This document shows, piece by piece, positions 8,024 to 17,247 of a stretch of DNA of 38,586 bases. Source of the stretch: an uncultured Bacilli bacterium (GTDB taxonomy: Bacteria; Bacillota_I; Bacilli_A; RF39; UBA660); NCBI GenBank assembly GCA_934179675.1, contig CAKPQS010000011.1, forward strand, positions 1 through 38,586. Reading direction: 5' to 3'. The position numbers and the translations under genes were made by a program. Position 1 is the first letter of the stretch. Each line of letters opens with the position of its first letter. Under the pieces are notes generated by a model. The model was not told the origin of the DNA and ran no database searches. It saw only the letters and a list, made by a program, of their open reading frames with translations.

Positions 8024-10336
8024 ATGGAAGTAATAAATGTTAAAAGTGAAATTGGTCCATTAAAGAAAGTATTACTACATAGACCTGGTAATGAATTATT
8101 AAATTTAACACCAGATACATTAGGAAAATTACTATTTGATGATATACCATTTTTACCAGAAGCACAAAAAGAACATGATGAATTTGCCCGTATATTAAAA
8201 GAAAACGGAATTGAAGTTGTTTATCTAGAAGATCTAATGGCTGATGTATTAGAATTAGACGGAGAAATTGAAGATAAATTCATTAAACAATTCATATATG
8301 AAGCAGGAATAAGAACACCAAAATATAAAAATTTGGTATTTGACTTTTTAAAAAGTTTTAAAAACAAAAAAGAATTAGTATTAAAAACAATGGAAGGAAT
8401 TAAAGTAGAAGAAATAAGTCGTGCTAAAAGAGAAGTAGAACAATCATTAGTAGACTTTGTAGGCGAAGAATCAGACTTTTTAGCAGATCCAATGCCAAAT
8501 CTATACTTTACAAGAGATCCATTTGCAAGTGCTGGAAATGGTGTTATATTAAATAAAATGTATTCAGTAACAAGAAGTCGTGAAACAATATATGCGGAAT
8601 ATATATTTAATTACCATCCAGAATATAAAGATAAAGTAAATAAATATTATGATAGATATTTACCATATCATATAGAAGGTGGAGATGTATTAAATTTAAA
8701 TAACCATATATTAGCAGTCGGAATATCACAAAGAACAGAAGCAGGAGCTATAGATGAACTTGCTAAGAATTTGTTTAGAAATCCAGAATGTGAAATAGAT
8801 ACAATACTTGCGTTCAATATACCAGAATCAAGAGCATTTATGCATCTAGATACCGTATTTACGCAAATAGATTACGATAAATTTACATATCATCCAGGAA
8901 TAATGAATACACTACAAGTTTTTGAAATAACAGAAGGTAATATACCAGATAGTGATGAAGATTTAAATGTCGTTGAACTAAATGGAAGTTTAGAAGAAAT
9001 ATTAGAAAAATATTTAAAAAGAAAAATAACATTAATTCCATGTGCTGGAGGAGAAAAAATTTCATCTGAAAGAGAACAATGGAATGATGGCACGAATACA
9101 CTTTGTATTGCTCCAGGAGTAGTAGTTGTATATGATAGAAATAATATAACTAACAATATCTTAAGAGAACATGGTATAAAAGTATATGAAATGTCAAGTG
9201 CAGAATTATCAAGAGGAAGAGGAGGCCCTAGATGTATGAGTATGCCTCTAGTTAGAGAAGACATTGATGAAGTACAATATAAAAGAGATAGTATGTGCTT
9301 AATAAAACAAGAAGATGTTAAAAAAATAAAAGATAAAATTGATTTAAGAAAAAGAAATTTTTTAACATTATTGGACTATACACCAGAAGAAATTAGATAT
9401 TTAATAGATCTAGCAAAAGATTTTAAAAATAAAAAACATAAAGGAATAGAACATACATATTTAAAAGGAAAAAATATAGTATTACTATTTGAAAAAACAT
9501 CAACAAGAACAAGATGCTCATTTGAAGTAGCAGGATTAGATCTAGGAATGGGAGTAACATATCTAGATCCAGGTAGTTCACAAATGGGAAAAAAAGAAAG
9601 TATTTCTGATACAGCCAAAGTACTTGGAAGAATGTATGATGGAATTGAATATAGAGGATATTCACAAAAAATAGTTGAAGAACTTGCAAATAATGCTGGT
9701 GTACCTGTTTGGAATGGTTTAACAACAGAATTTCATCCAACACAAATGTTAGGAGATATGTTAACAATCGAAGAAAACTTTGGACATTTACAAGATATAA
9801 AACTAGTATTTATGGGAGATGCAAGAAACAATGTTGCTAACTCATTAATGGTAGCTTCATCTAAAATGGGAATGCATTTTGTTGCATGTGGACCACAAGA
9901 ATTATGGCCAGATAAAGAATTAATAAAAAAATGTCGTGAAATTGCTAGTGAAACAGGAGCAAGTATTGAAATGACAGAAAATGTTAAAGAAGCAACAAAA
10001 TATGCTGATGTAATATATACAGATGTTTGGGTATCAATGGGAGAACCTGATGATGTATGGGAAAAAAGAATTAAACTTTTAAAACCATATCAAGTTAGTA
10101 AAGAAGTTATGAATAATGCAAATAAAAATGCTATATTCCTACATTGTTTACCATCATTCCATGATTTAAATACAACAATTGGCGCAGATATAAATAAAAA
10201 ATTTGGACTTAAAGAAATGGAAGTAACAGATGAAGTATTTAATTCAGAAAATTCCAAAGTATTTGATGAAGCTGAAAATAGATTACATACAATTAAAGCA
10301 GTTATATATGCAACTATGAGGAAAGATAATGAGTAA
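8024..10336 (+). CDS. arginine deiminase-ornithine carbamoyltransferase fusion
   Basis: 770 residues in one unbroken frame. Residues 1 to about 415 are arginine deiminase (ArcA): the EGGDVL motif, [10 protein letters not shown], and catalytic Cys404 in [15 protein letters not shown]. After a linker of about 25 residues, residues about 440-770 are a complete ornithine carbamoyltransferase (ArcB): carbamoyl-phosphate loop STRTR at 493-497, HPTQ, and the ornithine motif HCLP at 707-710, followed by SFHD. The two halves catalyse successive steps: arginine to citrulline plus ammonia, then citrulline plus phosphate to ornithine plus carbamoyl phosphate. These are normally separate proteins of about 410 and 335 residues. 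Both active sites look intact. The gene overlaps the carbamate kinase gene by 8 bases, and its promoter and AGGAGG site are clear. Symbols would be arcA and arcB for the two halves. Confidence 0.95.
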   Translation: MEVINVKSEIGPLKKVLLHRPGNELLNLTPDTLGKLLFDDIPFLPEAQKEHDEFARILKENGIEVVYLEDLMADVLELDGEIEDKFIKQFIYEAGIRTPKYKNLVFDFLKSFKNKKELVLKTMEGIKVEEISRAKREVEQSLVDFVGEESDFLADPMPNLYFTRDPFASAGNGVILNKMYSVTRSRETIYAEYIFNYHPEYKDKVNKYYDRYLPYHIEGGDVLNLNNHILAVGISQRTEAGAIDELAKNLFRNPECEIDTILAFNIPESRAFMHLDTVFTQIDYDKFTYHPGIMNTLQVFEITEGNIPDSDEDLNVVELNGSLEEILEKYLKRKITLIPCAGGEKISSEREQWNDGTNTLCIAPGVVVVYDRNNITNNILREHGIKVYEMSSAELSRGRGGPRCMSMPLVREDIDEVQYKRDSMCLIKQEDVKKIKDKIDLRKRNFLTLLDYTPEEIRYLIDLAKDFKNKKHKGIEHTYLKGKNIVLLFEKTSTRTRCSFEVAGLDLGMGVTYLDPGSSQMGKKESISDTAKVLGRMYDGIEYRGYSQKIVEELANNAGVPVWNGLTTEFHPTQMLGDMLTIEENFGHLQDIKLVFMGDARNNVANSLMVASSKMGMHFVACGPQELWPDKELIKKCREIASETGASIEMTENVKEATKYADVIYTDVWVSMGEPDDVWEKRIKLLKPYQVSKEVMNNANKNAIFLHCLPSFHDLNTTIGADINKKFGLKEMEVTDEVFNSENSKVFDEAENRLHTIKAVIYATMRKDNE

Positions 10337-11264
10337 AATAATAATCGCCTTAGGAGGAAACGCACTTGGAAATAGTCCCGATGAACAATTACAACTATTA
10401 AAAAAAGTGGCTCAAATAATAGTTGGACTAGTAAAATCAGGAAATAAAATTATATTAACTCACGGAAATGGACCACAAGTAGGTCAAATTAATCTAGCTT
10501 ATGAATACTCAAAAAATAAACCAGGTATTCCTAATATGCCATTTCCAGAATGTGGAAGTATGAGTGAAGGATATATTGGATATCAATTACAACAATGTAT
10601 TCAAAACGAATTAGTAAAACAAGGAATTAATTTACCATGTTGTACTATAATAACCCAGGTTTTAGTAGATTCTACAGATTCTGCTTTTCAAAATCCTAGT
10701 AAACCAATAGGAACATTTTATAGTCAAGAAGAAGCTATAAAATTAGAAAAAGAAAAAGGATATATATATGTAGAAGATGCTGGACGAGGATATAGGAGAG
10801 TTGTACCATCTCCTATGCCAATAGATATTATTGAAAAAGATGTTTTAAAACAACTAGTCGATAATACATTAGTAATTGCTGCAGGTGGAGGTGGAATTCC
10901 CGTTATAAAAGAAGACGAATTAAAAGGAGTTGATGCCGTTATAGATAAAGATAGAACAGCATCTCTACTCGGAAAATTAGTCGGATGTGATAAACTTTTG
11001 ATTTTAACAACTGTTGAAAAAGTAAGTTTAAATTATAATAAAGAAAATCAAATGGAAGTAGATAAAATGACTGTTGATGAAGCTTATAAATATATAAAAG
11101 AAGGTCATTTTGCTAAAGGAAGTATGCTTCCTAAAGTAGAAGCTTGCATTGATTTTGTTAAAAATTCCAACAGAAAAGCAATTATTAGTTCACTAGAAAA
11201 AGCAGAATTTGCAATCAATGGTGAAACAGGTACAGTTATAGAAGGAGGAATTATAAATGTCTAA
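10329..11264 (+). CDS. arcC: carbamate kinase
   Basis: 311 residues, the usual length. It shows the amino acid kinase landmarks [10 protein letters not shown] at the start, [20 protein letters not shown] and [10 protein letters not shown]. It converts carbamoyl phosphate and ADP to ATP, carbon dioxide and ammonia, the ATP-yielding last step of arginine fermentation. It overlaps the arcA-arcB fusion by 8 bases and the transporter gene by 8 bases, so the operon is tightly coupled. A ribosome site (AGGAAAG) lies inside the end of the fusion gene. Confidence 0.96.
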   Translation: MSKIIIALGGNALGNSPDEQLQLLKKVAQIIVGLVKSGNKIILTHGNGPQVGQINLAYEYSKNKPGIPNMPFPECGSMSEGYIGYQLQQCIQNELVKQGINLPCCTIITQVLVDSTDSAFQNPSKPIGTFYSQEEAIKLEKEKGYIYVEDAGRGYRRVVPSPMPIDIIEKDVLKQLVDNTLVIAAGGGGIPVIKEDELKGVDAVIDKDRTASLLGKLVGCDKLLILTTVEKVSLNYNKENQMEVDKMTVDEAYKYIKEGHFAKGSMLPKVEACIDFVKNSNRKAIISSLEKAEFAINGETGTVIEGGIINV

Positions 11265-12699
11265 GAAAAAGACAAGAGCGATGTTATCGTCTTTTTCAAT
11301 CATTCTAATCCTTATATTTGGTTTAGGTATTCTATCAAATGTTTTACCAAATGCTAAATTTATAGGAGGAGAACTAGTAAACGGAAGTGGTACTGTTGGA
11401 GCTAGTCTATCACAAGTTTTAATGGCACCAATTAAAGGTTTTGCTGATGCAATTGATGTATGTATATTTATCCTTGTATTAGGTGGTTTACTTGCAATTA
11501 TAAGTAAAACAGAAGCACTTGAAACAGGTATTAAAGTATTAGTACAAAAATTAAAAGGAAGAGAATTATTATTAATACCAATATTAATGTTTCTATTTTC
11601 AATATGTGGTAGTACTTATGGAATGCTTGAAGAAACAGTTGGTTTTTATGCACTACTAGCTGCAACCATGATGGCTGCTGGAATGGATCCTTTGGTAGGA
11701 TCAGCCGTAGTATTACTAGGAGCAGGAAGTGGATGTTTAGGATCTACTGTTAACCCATTTGCAGTAGGCGCTGCGGTTGATGCTTTAAGTAAAGTTGGAA
11801 TAGAACCAAAACAAGGCGGTATTATTATAATTGGTATTGTATTATGGTTAACAACATTATTTATTTCAACTATGTTTGTTATGGCTTATGCTAAAAAGGT
11901 AAAAAAAAATAAGGGTTCTACTTTTTTATCATTAAGAGAACAAGAAGAAGCTGAAAAAGCTTATGGTAAATTTGAAGAAAAAGATGGAACAAAAGCAAAA
12001 TTAACAGGAAAACAAAAATTAACACTTATTTTCTTTGCTATTGCATTTGTTATAATGATTATAGGATTTATTCCTTGGGAAGATTTTGGTGTTACAATAT
12101 TCCCTAAATTTACAGGATGGCTTACTGGTGCTCCACTTGGAGAATGGTATTTTAATGAATCTACTTTATGGTTTTTGATTATTGCTATTATTATATCAAT
12201 AATTAATGGTTTCAAAGAAAAAGAATTTGTTGATACATTTGTAAAAGGTGCATCGGATATGATTAGCGTTATTTTAATTATTGCAATTGCTAGAGGAGCT
12301 AGTGTATTAATGCAAGAAACTCATTTAGATAATTACATTATTTATAATGCTACAGAAGCACTTGCAAAATTACCAGAACTTGCATTTGTACCATTAAATT
12401 ATTTATTACATGTTGTTTTATCAATATTAGTTCCATCATCATCTGGACTTGCTTCTTTATCTACACCAATAGTTGGACCAATTGCTAATGCTCTTGGTTA
12501 TAGTACAGAGGCTTCTGTTATGACAATGGTTGCTGCTAATGGATTGGTTAATTTAATTACTCCAACTTGTGGTGCGATTATGGGTGGATTAGCGCTTGCT
12601 AAAGTAGAATATACAACTTGGTTTAAATGGGCATTTAAAATAGTTGTAATAATTGGACTTGCTAATATTGCGGTTTTATGTTTATTCGCACTTGTATAA
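11257..12699 (+). CDS. YfcC-family membrane transporter, probable arginine/ornithine antiporter
   Basis: 480 residues with about 11-12 hydrophobic segments. It has the pattern of the YfcC/DcuC (C4-dicarboxylate anaerobic carrier-like) family: STYGMLEETVGFYAL, GAGSGCLGSTVNPFA and VPSSSGLASLSTPI are typical. Members of this family sit in arginine deiminase operons in place of classical ArcD and are annotated as arginine/ornithine antiporters. The position as last gene of the arc operon supports that role, but the sequence alone does not prove the substrate. GAAGGAGG precedes the start. A strong terminator overlaps the stop codon. Confidence 0.88.
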   Translation: MSKKKTRAMLSSFSIILILIFGLGILSNVLPNAKFIGGELVNGSGTVGASLSQVLMAPIKGFADAIDVCIFILVLGGLLAIISKTEALETGIKVLVQKLKGRELLLIPILMFLFSICGSTYGMLEETVGFYALLAATMMAAGMDPLVGSAVVLLGAGSGCLGSTVNPFAVGAAVDALSKVGIEPKQGGIIIIGIVLWLTTLFISTMFVMAYAKKVKKNKGSTFLSLREQEEAEKAYGKFEEKDGTKAKLTGKQKLTLIFFAIAFVIMIIGFIPWEDFGVTIFPKFTGWLTGAPLGEWYFNESTLWFLIIAIIISIINGFKEKEFVDTFVKGASDMISVILIIAIARGASVLMQETHLDNYIIYNATEALAKLPELAFVPLNYLLHVVLSILVPSSSGLASLSTPIVGPIANALGYSTEASVMTMVAANGLVNLITPTCGAIMGGLALAKVEYTTWFKWAFKIVVIIGLANIAVLCLFALV

Positions 12700-12722
12700 G
12701 AATGATTTATTCATTCTTTTTT
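12698..12722 (+). terminator. intrinsic terminator of the arginine deiminase operon
   Basis: AAGAATGA and TCATTCTT form the stem, followed by a T run. The stem begins within the TAA stop of the transporter gene. Confidence 0.75.
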
Positions 12723-12754
12723 GTGGTATAATATTTTTTTACAGGGAGGTTTTT

Positions 12755-13441
12755 ATGAAATATATTTTTAGTGATTATGATGGTACAATAAAACGTTTTA
12801 CTGGTAGTCCTGATTTTGTTGATCAAATATTTTTAAATTATGATAGAAAGGCTATTGATGATTTTATTAAATCTGGTAATAAATTTATTGTTATTACTGG
12901 TAGAAGTACTGATTCAATATTAAATAGTATTTCAAAATATAATATAAATTATGATTATATTATTTCTTATGATGGTAGAGTTTGTATTGATAAAAATAAT
13001 AATATTATATATGCAAAATATTTGAATAAAAGTGTTATTGATATTGTTGAGAAAAATAAGCTTGGTAAGATAAGTAGTATTTGTGGTGTTTTTGGTAATA
13101 GTACTGATTATAATGATATAATTTATTTGATTGTTGATACAAATATAAAAAAAATAGATGATTTAAAAAAATATTATCCTAATATAGAATTTACTTATTA
13201 TAGATTATTGGGAAAATTGATTCTTTCTTTTCCTTTTGATAAAAAGATGGCTATTGATGAGTTAAGAAAAAAGTATAATTTGGATAGTAGTAATATATAT
13301 ACAATTGGTGATGGTAAAAATGATAAGACAATGTTAGAAGCTTATAATGGTTATAAAATGCTTGTTTGTTATCCTTCTTTATATAATATGAATATTAATA
13401 CAGTTACAAGTGTTCATAGTTTGATAAAAAAAATAAAATGA
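12755..13441 (+). CDS. HAD-superfamily (Cof-type) phosphatase
   Basis: 228 residues. Motif I is DYDGT with nucleophile Asp7 and acid Asp9; motif II is the Thr in FIVITGRS; motif IV is IGDGKNDKTML. The cap and C-terminal pattern are those of the Cof-like IIB phosphatases that act on sugar phosphates or phosphorylated cofactors; the exact substrate is unknown. An in-frame start exists upstream at 12653, but it lies inside the transporter gene and before the terminator. The ATG at 12755 has GGGAGG 5 bases upstream and a -10-like GGTATAAT at about 12724-12731, so I chose it. It is flanked by the arc operon and the thymidylate genes, with no clear functional link. Confidence 0.85.
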   Translation: MKYIFSDYDGTIKRFTGSPDFVDQIFLNYDRKAIDDFIKSGNKFIVITGRSTDSILNSISKYNINYDYIISYDGRVCIDKNNNIIYAKYLNKSVIDIVEKNKLGKISSICGVFGNSTDYNDIIYLIVDTNIKKIDDLKKYYPNIEFTYYRLLGKLILSFPFDKKMAIDELRKKYNLDSSNIYTIGDGKNDKTMLEAYNGYKMLVCYPSLYNMNINTVTSVHSLIKKIK

Positions 13442-13443
13442 TA

Positions 13444-13472
13444 TTGTTATATTTATAAAATTATTATATAAT
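13444..13472 (+). promoter_or_regulatory. promoter of the thyX-like/tmk unit
   Basis: The -35 TTGTTA (13444-13449) and -10 TATAAT (13467-13472) are separated by 17 bases and precede GGGAGGG at 13478-13484. Confidence 0.6.
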
Positions 13473-13491
13473 GTAAAGGGAGGGTATGAGT

Positions 13492-14679
13492 ATGGAAAAA
13501 ATGGAAATTACAATTTTGCCAAATTATTTTTTAAATGATAATGGTACTTTTAATTTAAAAGAAGCTTTAAATTTATGTGGTAAAATTGCTGGTGTTTGTT
13601 ATGATAAAGAGGGTTTTGAACATTTATCACAGGAAATACAAACAAAGACTGATAAGAGAATAAAAAATACACTTGAGAATGGTCATCATAGTGTATATGA
13701 TCATATAATGATAAATTTTAATATTAAGGGTATTCCCAAAATACTTGCTATGGTTTTGAATAATGAACATGAATATACTACTAGTGAAAAGTCTGGTAGA
13801 TATACTGATGTTACATATAAAAATAGTAGTTTGACTGAAAATGAGATTAATTTATATAATAAATGGGTTGATAAATTTAAAGTTTTGATTAAAAATGAAT
13901 ATCCTAATTTTAGTGATTTTAAAATTAAAACACTTGCTCAAGAAAATGCAAGATATTTGATTACAGTATTTATGCCAACAGAAATGATCTATTCAACTTC
14001 TTTGAGACAGATCAATTATATTGCTTCATTTTTTAATAAATATATAGAAGAAAATATTAATGCAAATGATTATATGAAAAAGAATTTAGTTATTTCTATG
14101 CAGGAATTTATTAATAAACTTGATAAATTAAATGTTTTGGATGATAGATTAATGAGAAATGATAAGAATAGATGTATTAGTTTATTTGGTTATGATTTAT
14201 CTAAAAAGAAAGAAATATTTGATCATATTTATTCATGTAATTATGAAATATCATATGTTGGTCTTGCTCAAGCTCAAAGACATAGGACACTTTTTTATCA
14301 AATGGAGAGAATGAAAGAAAAAAAATATTTCGTGCCACCTATTTTGAAAAATGATTGTTTAAAAAATGAATGGTTAGAGGATATTACTTCTATTGCTGAT
14401 ATTATACCTCAAGGTGAATTAGTTTTAGTAAATGAAACTGGAACTTATGATAATTTTATTTTGAAAACTAAAGAAAGATTATGTACTTCTGCTCAATTAG
14501 AGGTTATGAGATCTACTAGGGATACATTGTTAAAATATAAAGAAGTATTAGAACAAAATAATAGTTATTTAAAGGATGATATTAAAAAATATGTAAAGGG
14601 TGCTAGATGTACTTTTGGTTTTAATTGTCCAAAAAAATGTGATTTTAAGGAAGGAATTACTTTGGAAAGAGAGATTTAA
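13492..14679 (+). CDS. double-length ThyX-like (flavin-dependent thymidylate synthase family) protein
   Basis: 395 residues, nearly twice the usual ThyX length. The N-terminal half has GHHSVYDH (cf. GHxSxxEH) and SEKSGRY at about 98-104, which matches the SxxxSxRY end of the ThyX motif, but the RHR part is replaced. The C-terminal half has QRHR at 262-265 but lacks the Ser and Arg that normally follow. So the two halves of the signature sit in different repeats. The protein may be an internal ThyX duplication in which each half kept part of the site. Thymidylate kinase follows with no gap (TAA directly followed by ATG), supporting a role in dTMP synthesis. An ATG at 13486 is possible, but GGGAGGG is correctly spaced only for 13492. 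The family call is good; catalytic activity is uncertain. Confidence 0.8.
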   Translation: MEKMEITILPNYFLNDNGTFNLKEALNLCGKIAGVCYDKEGFEHLSQEIQTKTDKRIKNTLENGHHSVYDHIMINFNIKGIPKILAMVLNNEHEYTTSEKSGRYTDVTYKNSSLTENEINLYNKWVDKFKVLIKNEYPNFSDFKIKTLAQENARYLITVFMPTEMIYSTSLRQINYIASFFNKYIEENINANDYMKKNLVISMQEFINKLDKLNVLDDRLMRNDKNRCISLFGYDLSKKKEIFDHIYSCNYEISYVGLAQAQRHRTLFYQMERMKEKKYFVPPILKNDCLKNEWLEDITSIADIIPQGELVLVNETGTYDNFILKTKERLCTSAQLEVMRSTRDTLLKYKEVLEQNNSYLKDDIKKYVKGARCTFGFNCPKKCDFKEGITLEREI

Positions 14680-15342
14680 ATGGGAAAGTTAATTGTTATT
14701 GAAGGCGCTTGTGATGGTATTGGTAAAACTACACAATATGAATTGTTAAAAAAAAGATTAGTAAATGATGGTAATAGTGTTATTTCACATCATTTTCCTT
14801 CTTATGGTGAATATCAGGGAGTATCTGTTGAACATTATTTAAAGGGAGAGTATGGTTCTCCTGATTCGTTATCGCCTTATTTTATAAATAATCTATATGC
14901 TATTGATAGGGCAATTACATGGCACACTAAATTAAAAAATGAATATAAAGATAATATTATTTTACTTGATAGATATACTACTTCTAGTTTGATATATCAG
15001 TCTGCTTTAATAGAAAATATTGAGGAAAGAAAAAAATTTATTAATTATGTTATTGATTTTGAATATAAAAAATTGGGTATTAAGGAGCCTGATTTAGTAA
15101 TTTTTTTAGATGCTCCTTTTGATTTGGTTTCTGATATGAGGAAAAAAAGAAAACAAAATGAGGGTATTAAAGATGATATTTATGAAAAAGATATTAGTTT
15201 GATGAAAAAAATATATGAAAATGCTATATTTGTTGCGGAATATTTGAAATTTTCTAAAGTTTCTTGTAATAATGGTAATGAAATGAGATCAATTAATGAT
15301 ATACATGATGATATTTACAGATTGGTAAAGAAAAAACTTTAA
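14680..15342 (+). CDS. tmk: thymidylate kinase
   Basis: 220 residues. It phosphorylates dTMP to dTDP. The P-loop is EGACDGIGKTTQ near residue 8, one residue longer than the common EGxDGAGKTTQ. Other landmarks are the substrate region HHFPSYGEYQG, DRAITW, LLDRYTTSSLIYQ (the DRY motif) and LVIFLDAP. The gene begins at the base after the stop of the ThyX-like gene, so the two are coupled and together would make dTDP. The lid region is KKRKQNEGIKDDIYE. There is no clear terminator after it; the next gene has its own -10-like sequence. Confidence 0.9.
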   Translation: MGKLIVIEGACDGIGKTTQYELLKKRLVNDGNSVISHHFPSYGEYQGVSVEHYLKGEYGSPDSLSPYFINNLYAIDRAITWHTKLKNEYKDNIILLDRYTTSSLIYQSALIENIEERKKFINYVIDFEYKKLGIKEPDLVIFLDAPFDLVSDMRKKRKQNEGIKDDIYEKDISLMKKIYENAIFVAEYLKFSKVSCNNGNEMRSINDIHDDIYRLVKKKL

Positions 15343-15386
15343 AAAAAAATATTATAATGGTATAATATTTAACGTAGGAGGATGGA

Positions 15387-16250
15387 ATGAAAAAGTATTT
15401 AAATATTTTGCTTGTGTTTGTTATGGTTTTTGCTTTAACAGGTTGCGGTAAAAAGGGAGAAGTAAAGTCTAAAACACCTAATGAGGTTTTAGCGGATGTT
15501 TTGAAAAATGATAATTCTTTAAAAGAAGCAAAAGTTGATTTGGCTGCTCAAATTAAGATGAATTATGGTGGTATGTCAATTGATGGTAATTTTACTGTTG
15601 GTGCTAGTGTTGTTAATCAAGATGGTACAATTAAAGGACTTATTGAATTAGGGGAGAATCCTATTGTTGGAAAGGGTACATTTTATTTAGATAATAAGAG
15701 TGTATATTATTCATCAAAATTACTTGATACTATGTATGGTATTGAGACTGAAAATAATGATTGGATTATTGCAAATATAGATGATGAAACAGATTCTAGT
15801 ATTAATGAAGATTTTAGTAATTTAGATTTAAAAAATATTGATGTTAATAAAATATTTACTGATAAAGATTTTTATTTAATTAGTCGTAATGGTGATATTG
15901 GTACATATCGTTTAGTTATTTCAAAAGATTTACTTGTTCGTATTGATAAGAGTTATGATCAAAATTCTACTGAAACTTATGATGATTTTACTTCTAATGT
16001 TAATATTGATATTAATATTGATGAAAAGAGTAATCGTATTATTAAGATAAGTGTTGATTTAATGGATGCTTTAAAAGATGTTGATTTTGGTGAAGATGCT
16101 GATTTAAAGGGTTCAATTGAAAAAATGAATTTTGATGTTACAATTTCTTATGATAATGTTGTTGTTGATATTCCAGCAGAGGTCAAAGAAAATGCAATAG
16201 CTGCTGATGATTATATAAGCAAAGTACAAGATTTATTAGTTGGTGAATAA
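15387..16250 (+). CDS. putative secreted lipoprotein of unknown function
   Basis: 287 residues. The signal peptide ends in a clear lipobox (ALTGCGKKG), giving a lipid-anchored protein with Cys19 at its N-terminus. The body is acidic and predicted beta-rich, with Asp/Asn-rich strands (VNIDINIDEKSNRIIKISVD). The alternating strands and overall size resemble LolA/LppX-like lipoproteins (for example DUF6612 types), but I do not recognise a family with confidence. AGGAGG precedes the ATG, and a -10-like TATAAT lies at about 15361. The neighbours (tmk before, truncated BspA cassette after) do not indicate a role. Confidence 0.8.
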   Translation: MKKYLNILLVFVMVFALTGCGKKGEVKSKTPNEVLADVLKNDNSLKEAKVDLAAQIKMNYGGMSIDGNFTVGASVVNQDGTIKGLIELGENPIVGKGTFYLDNKSVYYSSKLLDTMYGIETENNDWIIANIDDETDSSINEDFSNLDLKNIDVNKIFTDKDFYLISRNGDIGTYRLVISKDLLVRIDKSYDQNSTETYDDFTSNVNIDINIDEKSNRIIKISVDLMDALKDVDFGEDADLKGSIEKMNFDVTISYDNVVVDIPAEVKENAIAADDYISKVQDLLVGE

Positions 16251-16319
16251 AGATCACGTTGAATCAATCTAAAGTGCACACTTTTTGTGCATTTCATATT
16301 TTAAATTACATGAATAAAG

Positions 16320-16344
16320 ATCAAGAGAAATCTTGATTTTTTTG
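16320..16344 (+). terminator. intrinsic terminator
   Basis: ATCAAGA and TCTTGAT pair around a GAAA tetraloop, followed by seven T. A second weaker hairpin (TGCAC/GTGCA, about 16275-16292) lies just upstream. Confidence 0.8.
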
Positions 16345-16378
16345 TCTTGTAATTATTATGATAGTATGTTAAAATTAA

Positions 16379-17167
16379 GTAGTAATAAAGATAGTATTTG
16401 AAAGGTTTGTTGATGATGAAGATGACAATAGTTTCATTGGAAAAAATGTAAGTGCGAATATAGTTATAAATAGTAAACAAATTAATCCAGCATATATGAA
16501 AAATGGATATAGTGGTAAAACTGAATTTTGGAGTGATACTTATAAACCTTATGTAAGAACAATTACATTTGATAATAATTTAAGTAATTTACCAAGTAGT
16601 TGTACAGAAGAAAATTTATGTTGGGATATATCTTATGATACAACTCAAAAGAAGAAAGTATATGGATATTTAATAGATAGTGGATTAAAAGATAGTACAG
16701 ATAATACTAAATCATTATATAATTTGTATATTGCAAGTGAAAATGAAATATTCGCACCATCATATTGTTATTCTATATTTTCATTTTATAAATATGAAAA
16801 TAGTAAATATATATCAAATTTAATATCTATAAATTTTAACAATAATTTCAATACGTCGAATGTAACAGATATGAGTAGTATGTTTTATAAATGTTCATCC
16901 TTAACAAGTTTAGATTTAAGTAGTTTTAATACAGCAAAGGTTACTGATATTAGTTATATGTTTTATAGCTGTTCAAAACTTCAAACTGAAATTACTATAA
17001 CAGGTACAAATATAACTAATTATGCAAATATGTTTTCTAATGCTTTAACAGATACTAATGCCTATGTAATAATTAATTATTCTAGTGAAGCAGAATCTAT
17101 TGCTCAAGGTATGAAGTTGACAGCACCAACATCTAATCAATCAAAAATAACATTAAAACAAATATAA
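16379..17167 (+). pseudogene. 5'-truncated BspA-like cassette
   Basis: The frame is open from 16379 but has no start with a ribosome site, signal peptide or N-terminal domain. It enters partway through the TasA-like domain (NSFIGKNVSANIVINSKQI matches the end of that domain in copy 1). It then has the linker (TEFWSDTYKPYVRTITF, CTEENLCWDIS), only two DUF285 repeats (MFYKC, MFYSC) and a C-terminal domain ending ITLKQI. The first ATG at 16496 has no Shine-Dalgarno sequence. The bases just before the open frame (about 16366-16392) resemble the promoter/leader segment before the TACA leader at 27759 (GTTAAAATTAA followed by TAGTAA). It is either a decayed gene or a silent donor cassette for recombination with the full copies. 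Confidence 0.7.
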
Positions 17168-17172
17168 AAAAA

Positions 17173-17204
17173 AATTATAATGTGCAAACATTGTAATTTT
17201 TTTT
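17173..17204 (+). terminator. intrinsic terminator after the truncated BspA cassette
   Basis: An 11-base stem, AATTATAATGT with ACATTGTAATT (one T-G pair) around a GCAA loop, followed by a T run. Confidence 0.75.
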
Positions 17205-17247
17205 AACTAAATAAAAAAAATATGATACAATATAGATGGTGTTAGTT

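Noticed and set aside
8883..9767. Several minus-strand open frames inside the arcA-arcB fusion
   Set aside because: They are low-complexity hydrophobic shadows of a well-conserved enzyme gene.
12653..12754. N-terminal extension of the HAD phosphatase
   Set aside because: It lies inside the transporter gene and spans the terminator; the ATG at 12755 has the ribosome site and begins the family's motif I.
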